A stretch of DNA of 42,449 nt from an uncultured Alistipes sp. (GTDB lineage: Bacteria > Bacteroidota > Bacteroidia > Bacteroidales > Rikenellaceae). Below the pieces are notes generated by a model that was not told where the DNA came from, ran no database searches, and worked only from the letters and a program-made list of their open reading frames with translations. Below are positions 33,967 through 41,500 of the stretch, in pieces. The stretch lies in contig URRP01000022.1 in NCBI GenBank assembly GCA_900550375.1, positions 1 to 42,449 of the forward strand, in the 5' to 3' direction. Every line of letters begins with the position of its first letter. Positions within the stretch are counted from its first letter, which is position 1. The translations under genes were made by a program, and so were the position numbers.

Positions 33967-33974
33967 CGATGAAC

Positions 33975-34265
33975 CTACACGAGCAGGAAAGGCTTCAGAT
34001 CGGTGAACGAGAAGTCGTTCGGCACCTCTCCCTCGGTGGTTACAGTGTGGAATTCCCACCACACGGGAACCACGTCCGTAAGCCGGAACCGGCGTCCTTC
34101 GGGCCACTCGTCGCGGCAGCGGTAGAGAATAAGCGATGCCGTCAGCCGGCACACGATCTCTCCGACCGCGCATTCGACGCTTCCCGAATAGTAACCGCCG
34201 TCGCCGAACGCTTCGCGCAGCCGGATCGCAATCTCATCGTAAAGTTCGGGTAAAACTTGAAACAT
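33975..34265 (-). CDS. Small protein divergent from the phage-type repressor
   Basis: A 96-residue protein, mixed alpha/beta, without signal peptide or membrane segment. It starts FQVLPELYDEIAIRLREAFG and has an aromatic stretch VVPVWWEFHTVT. No family is recognised. It starts with an ATG and sits where a phage early gene (cro-like or antirepressor) would lie: divergent from an S24 repressor and with a promoter (34330-34360) overlapping a putative repressor operator. It has no helix-turn-helix that I can see, so it is not a typical Cro. A hairpin downstream probably separates it from the terminase gene. Confidence 0.6.
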   Translation of the reverse strand: MFQVLPELYDEIAIRLREAFGDGGYYSGSVECAVGEIVCRLTASLILYRCRDEWPEGRRFRLTDVVPVWWEFHTVTTEGEVPNDFSFTDLKPFLLV

Positions 34266-34292
34266 GATACATGAAAAGATTTTAGGTGTTTT

Positions 34293-34323
34293 TTTGTTTT
34301 TCGAAATAAATCGTTTAACTTTG
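34293..34323 (+). promoter_or_regulatory. Promoter of the S24 repressor gene
   Basis: TTTG (34293-34296), 19 bp, then TAACTTTG (34316-34323). Transcription would start near 34330 and run through both putative operators, leaving a leader of about 75 bases. Confidence 0.65.
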
Positions 34324-34329
34324 CGAAGA

Positions 34330-34360
34330 CAAATATAAGTTCAAATATTTGATTTTACAA
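34330..34360 (-). promoter_or_regulatory. Promoter of the 96-residue protein gene
   Basis: On the minus strand TATATTTG (34330-34337) with TTG (34358-34360) 20 bp upstream. The 12-bp palindrome at 34341-34352 lies within the spacer. Confidence 0.6.
34341..34352. promoter_or_regulatory. Putative repressor operator O1
   Basis: TCAAATATTTGA is a perfect 12-bp palindrome preceded by AAGT. It sits between the -33 and -7 elements of the minus-strand promoter, where a bound repressor would block it. Confidence 0.5.
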
Positions 34361-34368
34361 TAAAAAGT

Positions 34369-34380
34369 TCAATTATTTGT
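34369..34380. promoter_or_regulatory. Putative repressor operator O2
   Basis: TCAATTATTTGT matches O1 at 10 of 12 positions and, like O1, is preceded by AAGT. Centre-to-centre spacing is 28 bp, close to three helical turns. Confidence 0.45.
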
Positions 34381-34404
34381 ATCGATTTTTCTAATAAGGT
34401 AGTC

Positions 34405-35076
34405 ATGAATCAGCGGGTAAAACTTATACGAAAAGAACTCGGGATGACACAAGAGCAACTGTCTCAACATCTTGGAATCGGGAAAGCGGCACTCTCGATG
34501 ATCGAAACAGGCAAAGCAGCGCTCTCGTCGCGCAACCGCAACATCTTAGTTCAAGAATTGAATGTAAATCCCGACTGGCTCGAGACGGGCAAGGGCGCTA
34601 TGTTCAACGCCGAACCCGATCTGACCTCCTACCTGCATCGCACGGACAACTCGCTGCCGCTCCAGAGCGTGCCGCTCTATTCGATCGAAGGAACGGCGGG
34701 ACTCATACCGCTCTTCAACGACCAGACACAGCTCAAGCCCGTCAACTTCATTCACATTCCGAATCTGCCCAAGTGCGACGGCGCAATCTATATCGTGGGA
34801 GATTCGATGTATCCGCTGCTCAAAAGCGGCGACATCGTACTCTACAAACAACTGCACGACATCGGCGACGTCTTCTGGGGCGATATGTACCTATTGTCGA
34901 TCGACCTCGACGGCGAGGAGTACGTCACGGTGAAGTACATTCAGAAGTCCGACCGCGAAGGGTATGTGAAACTCGTCAGCCAAAATCCGCACCACGCCGA
35001 CAAGGAGGTCGAGATCGGCCGTATCCGTGCACTGGCGCTCGTCAAGGCCAGCATACGGATGAACTCCATGCGCTAA
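34405..35076 (+). CDS. XRE/S24 (LexA/CI-like) repressor
   Basis: A 223-residue protein. Residues about 1-60 are an XRE helix-turn-helix (KELGMTQEQLSQHLGIGKAAL). Residues about 85-215 are an S24 peptidase domain. The nucleophile is Ser 134 in VGDSMYPLLKSGD, and the general base is Lys 177 in YVTVKYIQ. An Ala-Gly pair at 98-99 (EGTAGLIPLF), 36 residues before the serine, is placed like the LexA self-cleavage site. The chemistry for RecA-stimulated autocleavage therefore looks intact, as in an inducible prophage repressor. It is divergent from the 96-residue protein, with two putative operators between them. A LexA role is less likely because of the phage-type neighbours and XRE domain. Confidence 0.88.
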   Translation: MNQRVKLIRKELGMTQEQLSQHLGIGKAALSMIETGKAALSSRNRNILVQELNVNPDWLETGKGAMFNAEPDLTSYLHRTDNSLPLQSVPLYSIEGTAGLIPLFNDQTQLKPVNFIHIPNLPKCDGAIYIVGDSMYPLLKSGDIVLYKQLHDIGDVFWGDMYLLSIDLDGEEYVTVKYIQKSDREGYVKLVSQNPHHADKEVEIGRIRALALVKASIRMNSMR

Positions 35077-35118
35077 GGAACGAGCCGTCGGACGAACGTT
35101 CGGCGCGAGGCCGAACAG

Positions 35119-35178
35119 AAACAACGGAGATGCGCACCTCGATACGTGTATCGGAAGGTGCGCATCTCCGTTGTTTTT
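35119..35178 (+). terminator. Terminator of the repressor gene
   Basis: A 20-bp perfect stem (35120-35139 with 35156-35175) holds an inner CGATAC/GTATCG hairpin and ends in GTTTTTC. Confidence 0.92.
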
Positions 35179-35245
35179 CATCCGCATTCATGCGGAGTTC
35201 GCCCGACGGCCGCCGCAGCGCATGGAGAAGAGCCGCGCCCTTTCA

Positions 35246-35397
35246 GGACGCGGCGCAACGACAAATAACCGCCGACCCGAAAGGGCAACAGCGCAATACA
35301 CCCAAAACACACAACCCCGCCGACTCGAAAGCGTCGTACCCGAGAGGGCACGGCGCAACATTTTCCAAAACACACAACCCCGCCGGTGCAAAAGCAT
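35246..35397. repeat. Tandem 63-bp repeat
   Basis: Two full copies starting at 35283 and 35346 share GGGCA, GCGCAA and AAAACACACAACCCCGCCG in the same order. A shorter related unit (35246-35282, GCGGCGCAACGACAAA) precedes them. Arms GAGAGGGCAC (35342-35351) and GTGCCCTCTC (35406-35415) are inverted around the last copy. All frames across it give low-complexity peptides, so it is treated as non-coding. Confidence 0.65.
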
Positions 35398-35506
35398 TGT
35401 CTTTTGTGCCCTCTCAGCGAACGCTGGTGCCGCGCTCGCGGTTTTTCGCCGTGCTCGACACGTCGATACTTTCGGGCAAGTCAAAAATACAAAAGGGACA
35501 ACGGTC

Positions 35507-35628
35507 GATTCCCACGCTGCGTTTCACTCCGCTCGGAATGACAATCAATAAATTCATCCTGAGGAGGGCTACATGCTCTTCCGTTGTCATCCTGAGGAGG
35601 GCGCCAGAGGTGCCCGACGTGAGGATCG
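35507..35628 (-). repeat. Inverted head/tail element D
   Basis: A head in minus orientation (35507-35542), a tail fragment (about 35553-35570) and a tail (35586-35628) whose hairpin on the minus strand is GGCACC-TCT-GGCGCC with one mismatch. It lies inverted relative to elements A-C at 33.3-33.6 kb, so the two groups flank the repressor gene. Confidence 0.75.
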
Positions 35629-35781
35629 ATCGCTTCGCGTACCACCATTTGGCAGCAAAAATACGAAAGAAACAGTTATTGCAGCGTGCAAAGTGAAACG
35701 ATGGGCGGCTGCTTGTCGGAAAGACCTTGCGATATGAAATCATTCCCGCCGGAGTTTGTATTTGAACAGGCGGGGAGGGGT

Positions 35782-35811
35782 AAAAAATATGCCCCGAACA
35801 ATCGGGGCATA
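35782..35811 (-). terminator. Terminator of the surface lipoprotein gene
   Basis: TATGCCCCGA pairs with TCGGGGCATA around ACAA. On the minus strand the stem is followed by TTTTTT. Confidence 0.9.
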
Positions 35812-35834
35812 CTCCTTATAATATATACAAATCT

Positions 35835-38531
35835 TTATTTCGCCTTCACGCAGCGTACCATCATCGAATTGGTCTGGTTCGTGCCGCCTGTCGAAATCGT
35901 CGGCTTGCCGGTCGCACTATTCGACCACGCCAGATAACGAGCCTTTCCAGCCGTGCCCTCGTCCGACGACCACATCAGTGAAGCTGTGGGCAGCATCAGG
36001 GATGATCCCGTGCTCTGTCCGCACGGCACGAGGAAGACATCCTGCTCGCCGTCGCTGCACAATCGATACATATCAATAACGAACTCCTTCGAACCGTCGG
36101 CCGTCAATTCGATCAATTCATCCGCCGTAGGCATCCGCCACGTACCGGCAGGGGCCACCAGCGAACAGGGATCGGTATCGCCATACGGAATGTCGGCATA
36201 CGCCATTGTCGCCGCCTCGGGGCCATAAGCCACACCTTCGTATTTCGGCTTATCCGAGAGCGGATCGGGCAGTGCGAAGCCGTACTTACTCTTAAATTTG
36301 AAATACATTCCGCGCTCCTTCGGGGCGGCAAAGGCATAGGCTCCGTCCTTAACGGTCAGGTAGCCTTCGCTCCATACGACCGAGAAGAACTTCGGCACCA
36401 CTTTCTTCCCCTGTTTTACGGTCTTCTTCGTATCTGTGCCGTTGACCCAGATCGAGAGCGTGCGCTCCTCGCCCGTATTTTCGGGAATGGCGATCGACAC
36501 GGTCGGATTATCCTTCGAGCCGTTCGCCGACCACTCGCCGCCGTCACTGCCCTTGACCACGACGGGGAACGAAGCCATGTCGCTGTCGCAGGTCACGCTG
36601 AGCGTGAAGGCCTCGTACTCGGCCGACGCCGGCGTATGAGAGACATAGAGCGCGTAGTCGGCCATCGCGGGCTGCGTAAATTCGACACCCGTGTAGATAC
36701 TGTTGACGAAAAGGCGCCACTTCACATCCCTCTTCGTGTCGTTCTTCGGAATACCCACCGACACATTTGGGCGCGAATCCGTCGCTCCTGCCTGCGTCAA
36801 TGTACCGTCATCGCCCCATACGGAGACATCATAGTAAGAGAATTCGCCCGGATCGGTTTCGACGCTGACCGAGAAGGCCTTGTAATCGATCGTTTCGGGC
36901 AGGGTATGCGCGATATACTTCGGCTGCGGGATATTCCGCACGCAGCGCAGCATACCCATATTGGTACCGACCGCATCGTAATCCAAGATCGAGTAACCGA
37001 GCGTTCCGTTGATCGAGTAGATCACGCCGTTGCCGTCGAAATCGCCGCCCAGTCCCCAATAACCGACGTACTCGGAGTCTCCGGTCAACTTGCCGTCCTC
37101 GGTGCTCATAATACCGCAGTAGGGAAGGAAGAGCGAGGCTCCGGTATATCCCATTCCCGTAACGCCGTCCTGCGTCCGTTTTACATCCTCTCCGTAGTAC
37201 AGTTCCATGAGTTCCGCAAAGGTCGGCATTCGCAGACCGGAATTGACTCTGCTGCAAGGATCGACACCCTCGTTCTGCGGAATCGCACCGATGGCGATCT
37301 GTACCGGAGCGGGCGTATAGGCGGTCCCGCCGTAAACGAGTTCGTCCGACGGGACGCCGTAACCGCTTTCGTGGCGGAAGAAGAGACCCGAATCCGACGG
37401 TTTGTCCGCCAAGACGAACTTGTTGTTCTTGACCGCGACATTGCTCTTCGCCCAATAGAAACCGCCGAGCAGCTCCAGTGCAGGCTGCTGCTTCGCCTCG
37501 ACGATTTTGGTCCAGACAGGCGTCTCGGCCGTCTCGGCCGTCTCGACGATCACGTCGACTTCATTCTCCGAGTAGTTGGCGTCGATGCGTATGTCGATGC
37601 GCTCCGTGGGTTCATTGACCGCCACGGGCGCACTGACCGTCTCGCCCACCGTCACACGGTACTGCCACGGCACGAATTGGGGCGTGGCGCGGGTTTCGAT
37701 CTTATGGCGGAACTTCACCTCGTAGTCGCCGCCGACGAAGGGCACCGATGCAGGGATGGTCGTCGATTCGAACTCCGCCACCTGATACTCCTTACGGCCC
37801 GGTTCCTGCTTCGCCTCGACGATTTTGGTCCACACGGGAGTTTCGGCAACCTCGGCCATCTCCACGATCACGGGACGCTCCTCGATGATCTGACTGGCAT
37901 CGATATGCACGCTGATCTTCTCGGTCGGCTCGGCCACCTCGGCCGCCTGTCCTACCGTCTCACCCACCGTCACACGGTACTGCCATGCAACGAACAACGG
38001 CGCCGCCGCACGGGTCTCGACCTCCAGCCGGAACAAAACGTCGTAATCGCCGCCTGCGGCGGGAACCTTCGCAGGGATGGTCGTCGACTCGAATTTGGTT
38101 ACCTGATAATCTTTCAGCGTACCCTCCTGCTTCGCTTCGACGATTTTAGCCCACTTCTCCGCTTTCACGCCGGAGGCCATTTCGACCGTTACGTCACGTA
38201 TCTCCTTGCTGCGGTTGGCGGGAATCGTAATCGCGATTTCGGTCGTCGGCTTGCTTACCGTCACGGCATCGCCTACGGCGTCGCCGAGAGTAAGACGATA
38301 CGCCCACGGTTCGAACGTCGCACCCGTCGAACGGGTCTCTGTCTTAATGACAAAGGTCAGTTTATACCCCCCCCCTTCACCGGGAATGGACGCCGGAATC
38401 GTGCTCGATTCGAACTGCGTGACCTGATAGGACTGCGGTTCCGGCTGATCGTCGGTGTTATCGTCCGAGCAGGCGGCCAAACCGCACAGCGAAACGCAGA
38501 ACACAAGCGCCAAAAGTTTCAAAATTTTCAT
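35835..38531 (-). CDS. Large multidomain surface lipoprotein with internal repeats
   Basis: An 898-residue protein with a lipoprotein signal (KILKLLALVFCVSLCGLAAC, acylated Cys 21, then SDDNTDD, a charged stretch often seen in surface-exported Bacteroidetes lipoproteins). Three tandem units of about 105 residues follow (each YQV..FES.TIPA ... IVEAKQ, about 35-360), beta-sandwich-like. Next come a FISUMP/DUF1566-like domain (about 360-545, with DPCSRVNSGLRMPTFAEL), two Ig-like units, and a second FISUMP-like domain at the C-terminus (DPCSLVAPAGTWRMPTADEL, ending MVRCVKAK). The role is probably adhesion or glycan contact. Codons 53-55 are a run of nine G. The ATG at 38531 is preferred to a TTG three codons upstream. 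No -7 element was found. Confidence 0.85.
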   Translation of the reverse strand: MKILKLLALVFCVSLCGLAACSDDNTDDQPEPQSYQVTQFESSTIPASIPGEGGGYKLTFVIKTETRSTGATFEPWAYRLTLGDAVGDAVTVSKPTTEIAITIPANRSKEIRDVTVEMASGVKAEKWAKIVEAKQEGTLKDYQVTKFESTTIPAKVPAAGGDYDVLFRLEVETRAAAPLFVAWQYRVTVGETVGQAAEVAEPTEKISVHIDASQIIEERPVIVEMAEVAETPVWTKIVEAKQEPGRKEYQVAEFESTTIPASVPFVGGDYEVKFRHKIETRATPQFVPWQYRVTVGETVSAPVAVNEPTERIDIRIDANYSENEVDVIVETAETAETPVWTKIVEAKQQPALELLGGFYWAKSNVAVKNNKFVLADKPSDSGLFFRHESGYGVPSDELVYGGTAYTPAPVQIAIGAIPQNEGVDPCSRVNSGLRMPTFAELMELYYGEDVKRTQDGVTGMGYTGASLFLPYCGIMSTEDGKLTGDSEYVGYWGLGGDFDGNGVIYSINGTLGYSILDYDAVGTNMGMLRCVRNIPQPKYIAHTLPETIDYKAFSVSVETDPGEFSYYDVSVWGDDGTLTQAGATDSRPNVSVGIPKNDTKRDVKWRLFVNSIYTGVEFTQPAMADYALYVSHTPASAEYEAFTLSVTCDSDMASFPVVVKGSDGGEWSANGSKDNPTVSIAIPENTGEERTLSIWVNGTDTKKTVKQGKKVVPKFFSVVWSEGYLTVKDGAYAFAAPKERGMYFKFKSKYGFALPDPLSDKPKYEGVAYGPEAATMAYADIPYGDTDPCSLVAPAGTWRMPTADELIELTADGSKEFVIDMYRLCSDGEQDVFLVPCGQSTGSSLMLPTASLMWSSDEGTAGKARYLAWSNSATGKPTISTGGTNQTNSMMVRCVKAK
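38367..38375 (-). repeat. G9 homopolymer tract inside the lipoprotein gene
   Basis: Nine consecutive G on the coding strand form codons 53-55 (Gly-Gly-Gly). Loss of one G gives GGT-ATA-AAC-TGA; gain of one gives GTA-TAA. Both stop within three codons. The matching sites in repeat units 2 and 3 use GGC codons and have no run. Confidence 0.85.
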
Positions 38532-39435
38532 AGGCTTCAACTAATTTTTGATGATTGAAATTCATTTTCCGTATTCTCCGCCCGCACAACTCGTAGGCGA
38601 TCGCTGCCCTCGCGAATAGGAAACGTCGTAAAACCCCTGCATTCCTGCACGCAAACGCCCCATCCTAAGATGAAAATCGCCCGCTTTTCGGACACGAACG
38701 GCAAGGATTAATAAAAGTACAATAAATAATTCTGCCCCACAATAATATAAAAATATATCATAAAAATACGTCCGCTATCTAAATGGATAATACATAGGCC
38801 GATCCGCCTCTTCGGAAAAATATTTCACGATAAGTCGCCCCTCGCATTCCGAATCGCAATCAGAAAAGAGGTTTCCTGTAATAATTATTAATACGAATCA
38901 AAAAACTATCGGAACGTCAGTCGCTTCGGCCCGCTCGTATTCCAGCTATCTGCGATCGGAAAACCCTTGCCTCGGCGATCGAAAACGGCAGGGATCGGCA
39001 GAACCGCACGAAGAATCGTTTCGCCCCCTGCACAAACAACGGAAACAAATGGCGCTGTCAATCGGTTCTTCGGAAGCAGATTTCTTCGATTCGGTCCGTA
39101 TGCATTCGTCAATTAAATAAAAAACAACATTTGCATTAAATAAATTTACCAAGCAAACCCACTAAAATTAAAACAAACAATCCAGCAAGACACCCAAATA
39201 ACTAAAAATAATTAACAATAAATCTCTATGGACAAGAATGACAGACTGATTCATTCTCGCCGAAAACGAATACGTTTTCCTTTTTTCAACAATGAAAACA
39301 GACCGAATCACAAGCAAATGAACAGATTGGACATATTAATAAATAATTTAACAAATGAAAATACAATAAAAAAATCAGAACCGGAAAGGGGCTTTTGTTT
39401 TTCAGTTCCGGCGAAACAATGTGCCGGAAATTTCA
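38532..39435. other. Long AT-rich intergenic stretch
   Basis: About 900 bp without a supportable gene. From about 38690 to 39400 the sequence is strikingly AT-rich compared with the rest of the window, with many AATAAA and TTAAT words. Near the end, CCGGAA (39381-39386), TTCCGG (39406-39411) and CCGGAA (39424-39429) alternate, and the last two form a 7-bp inverted repeat just upstream of the kor -7 element. No known small RNA was recognised. Confidence 0.5.
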
Positions 39436-39443
39436 TATATTTG
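39436..39443 (+). promoter_or_regulatory. -7 element of the korAB operon
   Basis: TATATTTG fits TAnnTTTG. The leader to the korA ATG would be almost 200 bases, which is long for this window. Confidence 0.6.
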
Positions 39444-39451
39444 CCCAACAG

Positions 39452-39480
39452 TTTGCCCGTGCTGCGACAGAACGGGCAAA
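39452..39480 (+). promoter_or_regulatory. Hairpin at the start of the korA leader
   Basis: TTTGCCCGT (39452-39460) pairs with ACGGGCAAA (39472-39480) across an 11-base loop, right at the predicted 5' end of the transcript. It may stabilise the mRNA or regulate it; there is no T run after it. Confidence 0.45.
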
Positions 39481-39643
39481 TACCGCTTCCAGCTGGAAAA
39501 CGCCATCGAAAGAGACAAATCCAAGACGGGCATTCAAACGATTCGGCAGGTTTCGGGCGGAGATACGAAAAGAAAAGAACGGACCGCGTTCGGACCTCCC
39601 GGACGCCAAACTTGAAAATAAACCACTCATTTAACAAAAAGCG

Positions 39644-41497
39644 ATGAATCAAGAGCATGTACAAGAGCTTCAGGATGTCGTCATCCGCTTCTCCGGCGAT
39701 TCGGGCGACGGAATGCAGCTCACGGGTACACTTTTCTCCGACACCTCGGCGCTCATGGGCAACGGCATCTCGACCTTCCCCGACTACCCCGCCGAGATTC
39801 GCGCGCCGCAGGGAACCGTAGCCGGCGTATCGGGCTTCCAAGTCCATTTCGGCGCCCGGCGCATCACCAATCCGGGCGACTACTGCGACGTGCTGGTAGC
39901 GATGAACCCCGCGGCGCTGAAGGCCAACCGACGGTGGCTCAAAGCGGAGGCGACGGTCATTATCGACGGCGATTCGCTCACCGAAACCAATCTGCGCAAG
40001 GCCGGCTTCACGACCGACGATCCTGTGGCGGAGCTCGGACTGGAGGGGTATAACCTCGTCGTGCCCAACATCACGACCATGACCCGCGAAGCGCTCAAGG
40101 AGCTGGACTTGGACAACAAGTCGATGATCAAATGCAAAAACATGTTTGCACTGGGCATCTGTTTCTACCTCTTCCAGCGGCCCGAAGATCACGCCAAAAA
40201 GTACCTCGATTCGAAATTCGCACACAAGAACCCCCTGATCGCCGAAGCCAACAAGCGGACGATCGATGCAGGGTATAATTTCGCAGCCAACACCCACCAG
40301 TTCGCCAACACCTACTCGGTGCCGGCAGCACCGTTGGAAAAGGGGACCTACCGTTCGGTCAACGGCAACGTCGCTACGGGATGGGGGCTGATGGCCGCCG
40401 CCGAGAAGGCAGGACTGCCGCTCTTTTGCGGCTCCTACCCCATCACGCCGGCCACGGTGATCCTCGAAGAGCTGGCCAAACACAAGGAGTTGGGCGTGAA
40501 GACCGTGCAGGCCGAGGACGAAATCGCCGGCATCTGTACGGCCATCGGCGCCGCTTTCGCCGGCAACTTCGCCGTCACGACGACCTCCGGCCCGGGTCTC
40601 TCGCTCAAGAGCGAGGCGCTGGGACTGGCCGTCATGGCCGAGCTGCCGCTGGTGGTGGTCAACGTTCAGCGCGGCGGCCCTTCGACGGGTCTGCCGACCA
40701 AGACCGAGCAGAGCGACCTGATGCAGGCCCTCTACGGCCGTAACGGCGAGTGTCCCGTGGTGGTGCTGGCCGCATCGACGCCCGGCGACTGCTTTCGTTT
40801 CGCCTTCGAGGCGAGCAAGATCGCCATGGAACACATGACGCCCGTGATCCTGCTCACCGACGGATTCATCGCCAACGGCTCGCAGCCGTGGCGCATCCCG
40901 CAGATGAGCGACTACCCCGCCATCTGCCCGCCCGTGGTCGAAGCGCACGACGACGACGAAGCGTTCATGCCTTATGCACGCGACGCCCGCCACATCCGCG
41001 GCTGGGCCTTCCCCGGCAAGGCGGGACTCGAACACCGTATCGGCGGCCTCGAGAAACACTGCCTGAAAGGGTGTATCTCCTACGAGCCGTCGAACCATCA
41101 GGAGATGGTACGCACCCGCGCCGCCAAAGTCGCCGCCGTGGTGGACGACCTGCCCCGTCAGGAGGTCACCGGCGCCACGGAAGGCGATCTGCTGGTGGTC
41201 AGCTGGGGCGGTACGCGCGGACACGTGCAGAGCGCCGTCGAGCAGCTGCGGGAGGAGGGCAAGTGCATATCGCTCTGCCATTTCAACTACATCAACCCGA
41301 TGCCGCGCGGCGTGCGCGAAATCCTTCGGGGATTCCGCCGTATCGTCGTCTGCGAGTTGAACGAGGGGCAGTTTGCAAATTACCTGCGCCAGCAATTTCA
41401 GGAGTTCCGCTTCGAGCAGTACAACAAATGCGAAGGTCTGCCCTTCACCGTCGTGGAGCTGAAAAACGAATTCAATCGGATCTTAAACGAGGAATAG
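39644..41497 (+). CDS. korA: 2-oxoacid:ferredoxin oxidoreductase, fused gamma-alpha subunit
   Basis: A 617-residue protein. Residues about 10-190 are the gamma domain (VVIRFSGDSGDGMQLTG, then FPDYPAEIRAPQGTVAGVSGFQVHFG). Residues about 240 onward are the alpha (pyrimidine-binding) part, with GSYPITPATVILEELAKH, VQAEDEIAGICTAIGAAFAG and NVQRGGPSTGLPTKTEQSDL. The last motif is typical of 2-oxoglutarate:ferredoxin oxidoreductases, so the likely reaction is reductive or oxidative interconversion of 2-oxoglutarate and succinyl-CoA with ferredoxin; other 2-oxoacids are possible. The beta subunit gene follows after 3 bp. The ATG at 39644 gives the standard family N-terminus. Confidence 0.93.
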   Translation: MNQEHVQELQDVVIRFSGDSGDGMQLTGTLFSDTSALMGNGISTFPDYPAEIRAPQGTVAGVSGFQVHFGARRITNPGDYCDVLVAMNPAALKANRRWLKAEATVIIDGDSLTETNLRKAGFTTDDPVAELGLEGYNLVVPNITTMTREALKELDLDNKSMIKCKNMFALGICFYLFQRPEDHAKKYLDSKFAHKNPLIAEANKRTIDAGYNFAANTHQFANTYSVPAAPLEKGTYRSVNGNVATGWGLMAAAEKAGLPLFCGSYPITPATVILEELAKHKELGVKTVQAEDEIAGICTAIGAAFAGNFAVTTTSGPGLSLKSEALGLAVMAELPLVVVNVQRGGPSTGLPTKTEQSDLMQALYGRNGECPVVVLAASTPGDCFRFAFEASKIAMEHMTPVILLTDGFIANGSQPWRIPQMSDYPAICPPVVEAHDDDEAFMPYARDARHIRGWAFPGKAGLEHRIGGLEKHCLKGCISYEPSNHQEMVRTRAAKVAAVVDDLPRQEVTGATEGDLLVVSWGGTRGHVQSAVEQLREEGKCISLCHFNYINPMPRGVREILRGFRRIVVCELNEGQFANYLRQQFQEFRFEQYNKCEGLPFTVVELKNEFNRILNEE

Positions 41498-41500
41498 ATC

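Noticed and set aside
35246..35397. Possible CRISPR array
   Set aside because: Only two full 63-bp copies, with no constant repeat/variable spacer pattern and no cas genes.
35188..35484. Small minus-strand frames across the tandem repeat
   Set aside because: The peptides are repeat-driven, Arg/Cys/Gly-rich and have no start context; non-coding repeat is the simpler explanation.
36636..38558. 640-codon open frame on the plus strand
   Set aside because: Antisense to the surface lipoprotein; the repeats in it merely mirror the real gene's repeats.
39421..39615. 64-codon plus-strand frame (ICPTVCPCCDRTGKYRFQL) in the korA leader
   Set aside because: The peptide looks somewhat protein-like, but its start lies upstream of the predicted transcription start. 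It could be a gene remnant; I cannot support it as a gene.
39228..39647. 139-codon plus-strand frame upstream of korA
   Set aside because: It spans the AT-rich island and the kor promoter and overlaps the korA start; no domain is visible, and composition changes abruptly inside.
39308..41395. 695-codon open frame on the minus strand
   Set aside because: Antisense to korA, with no recognisable domain and shadow-like composition.
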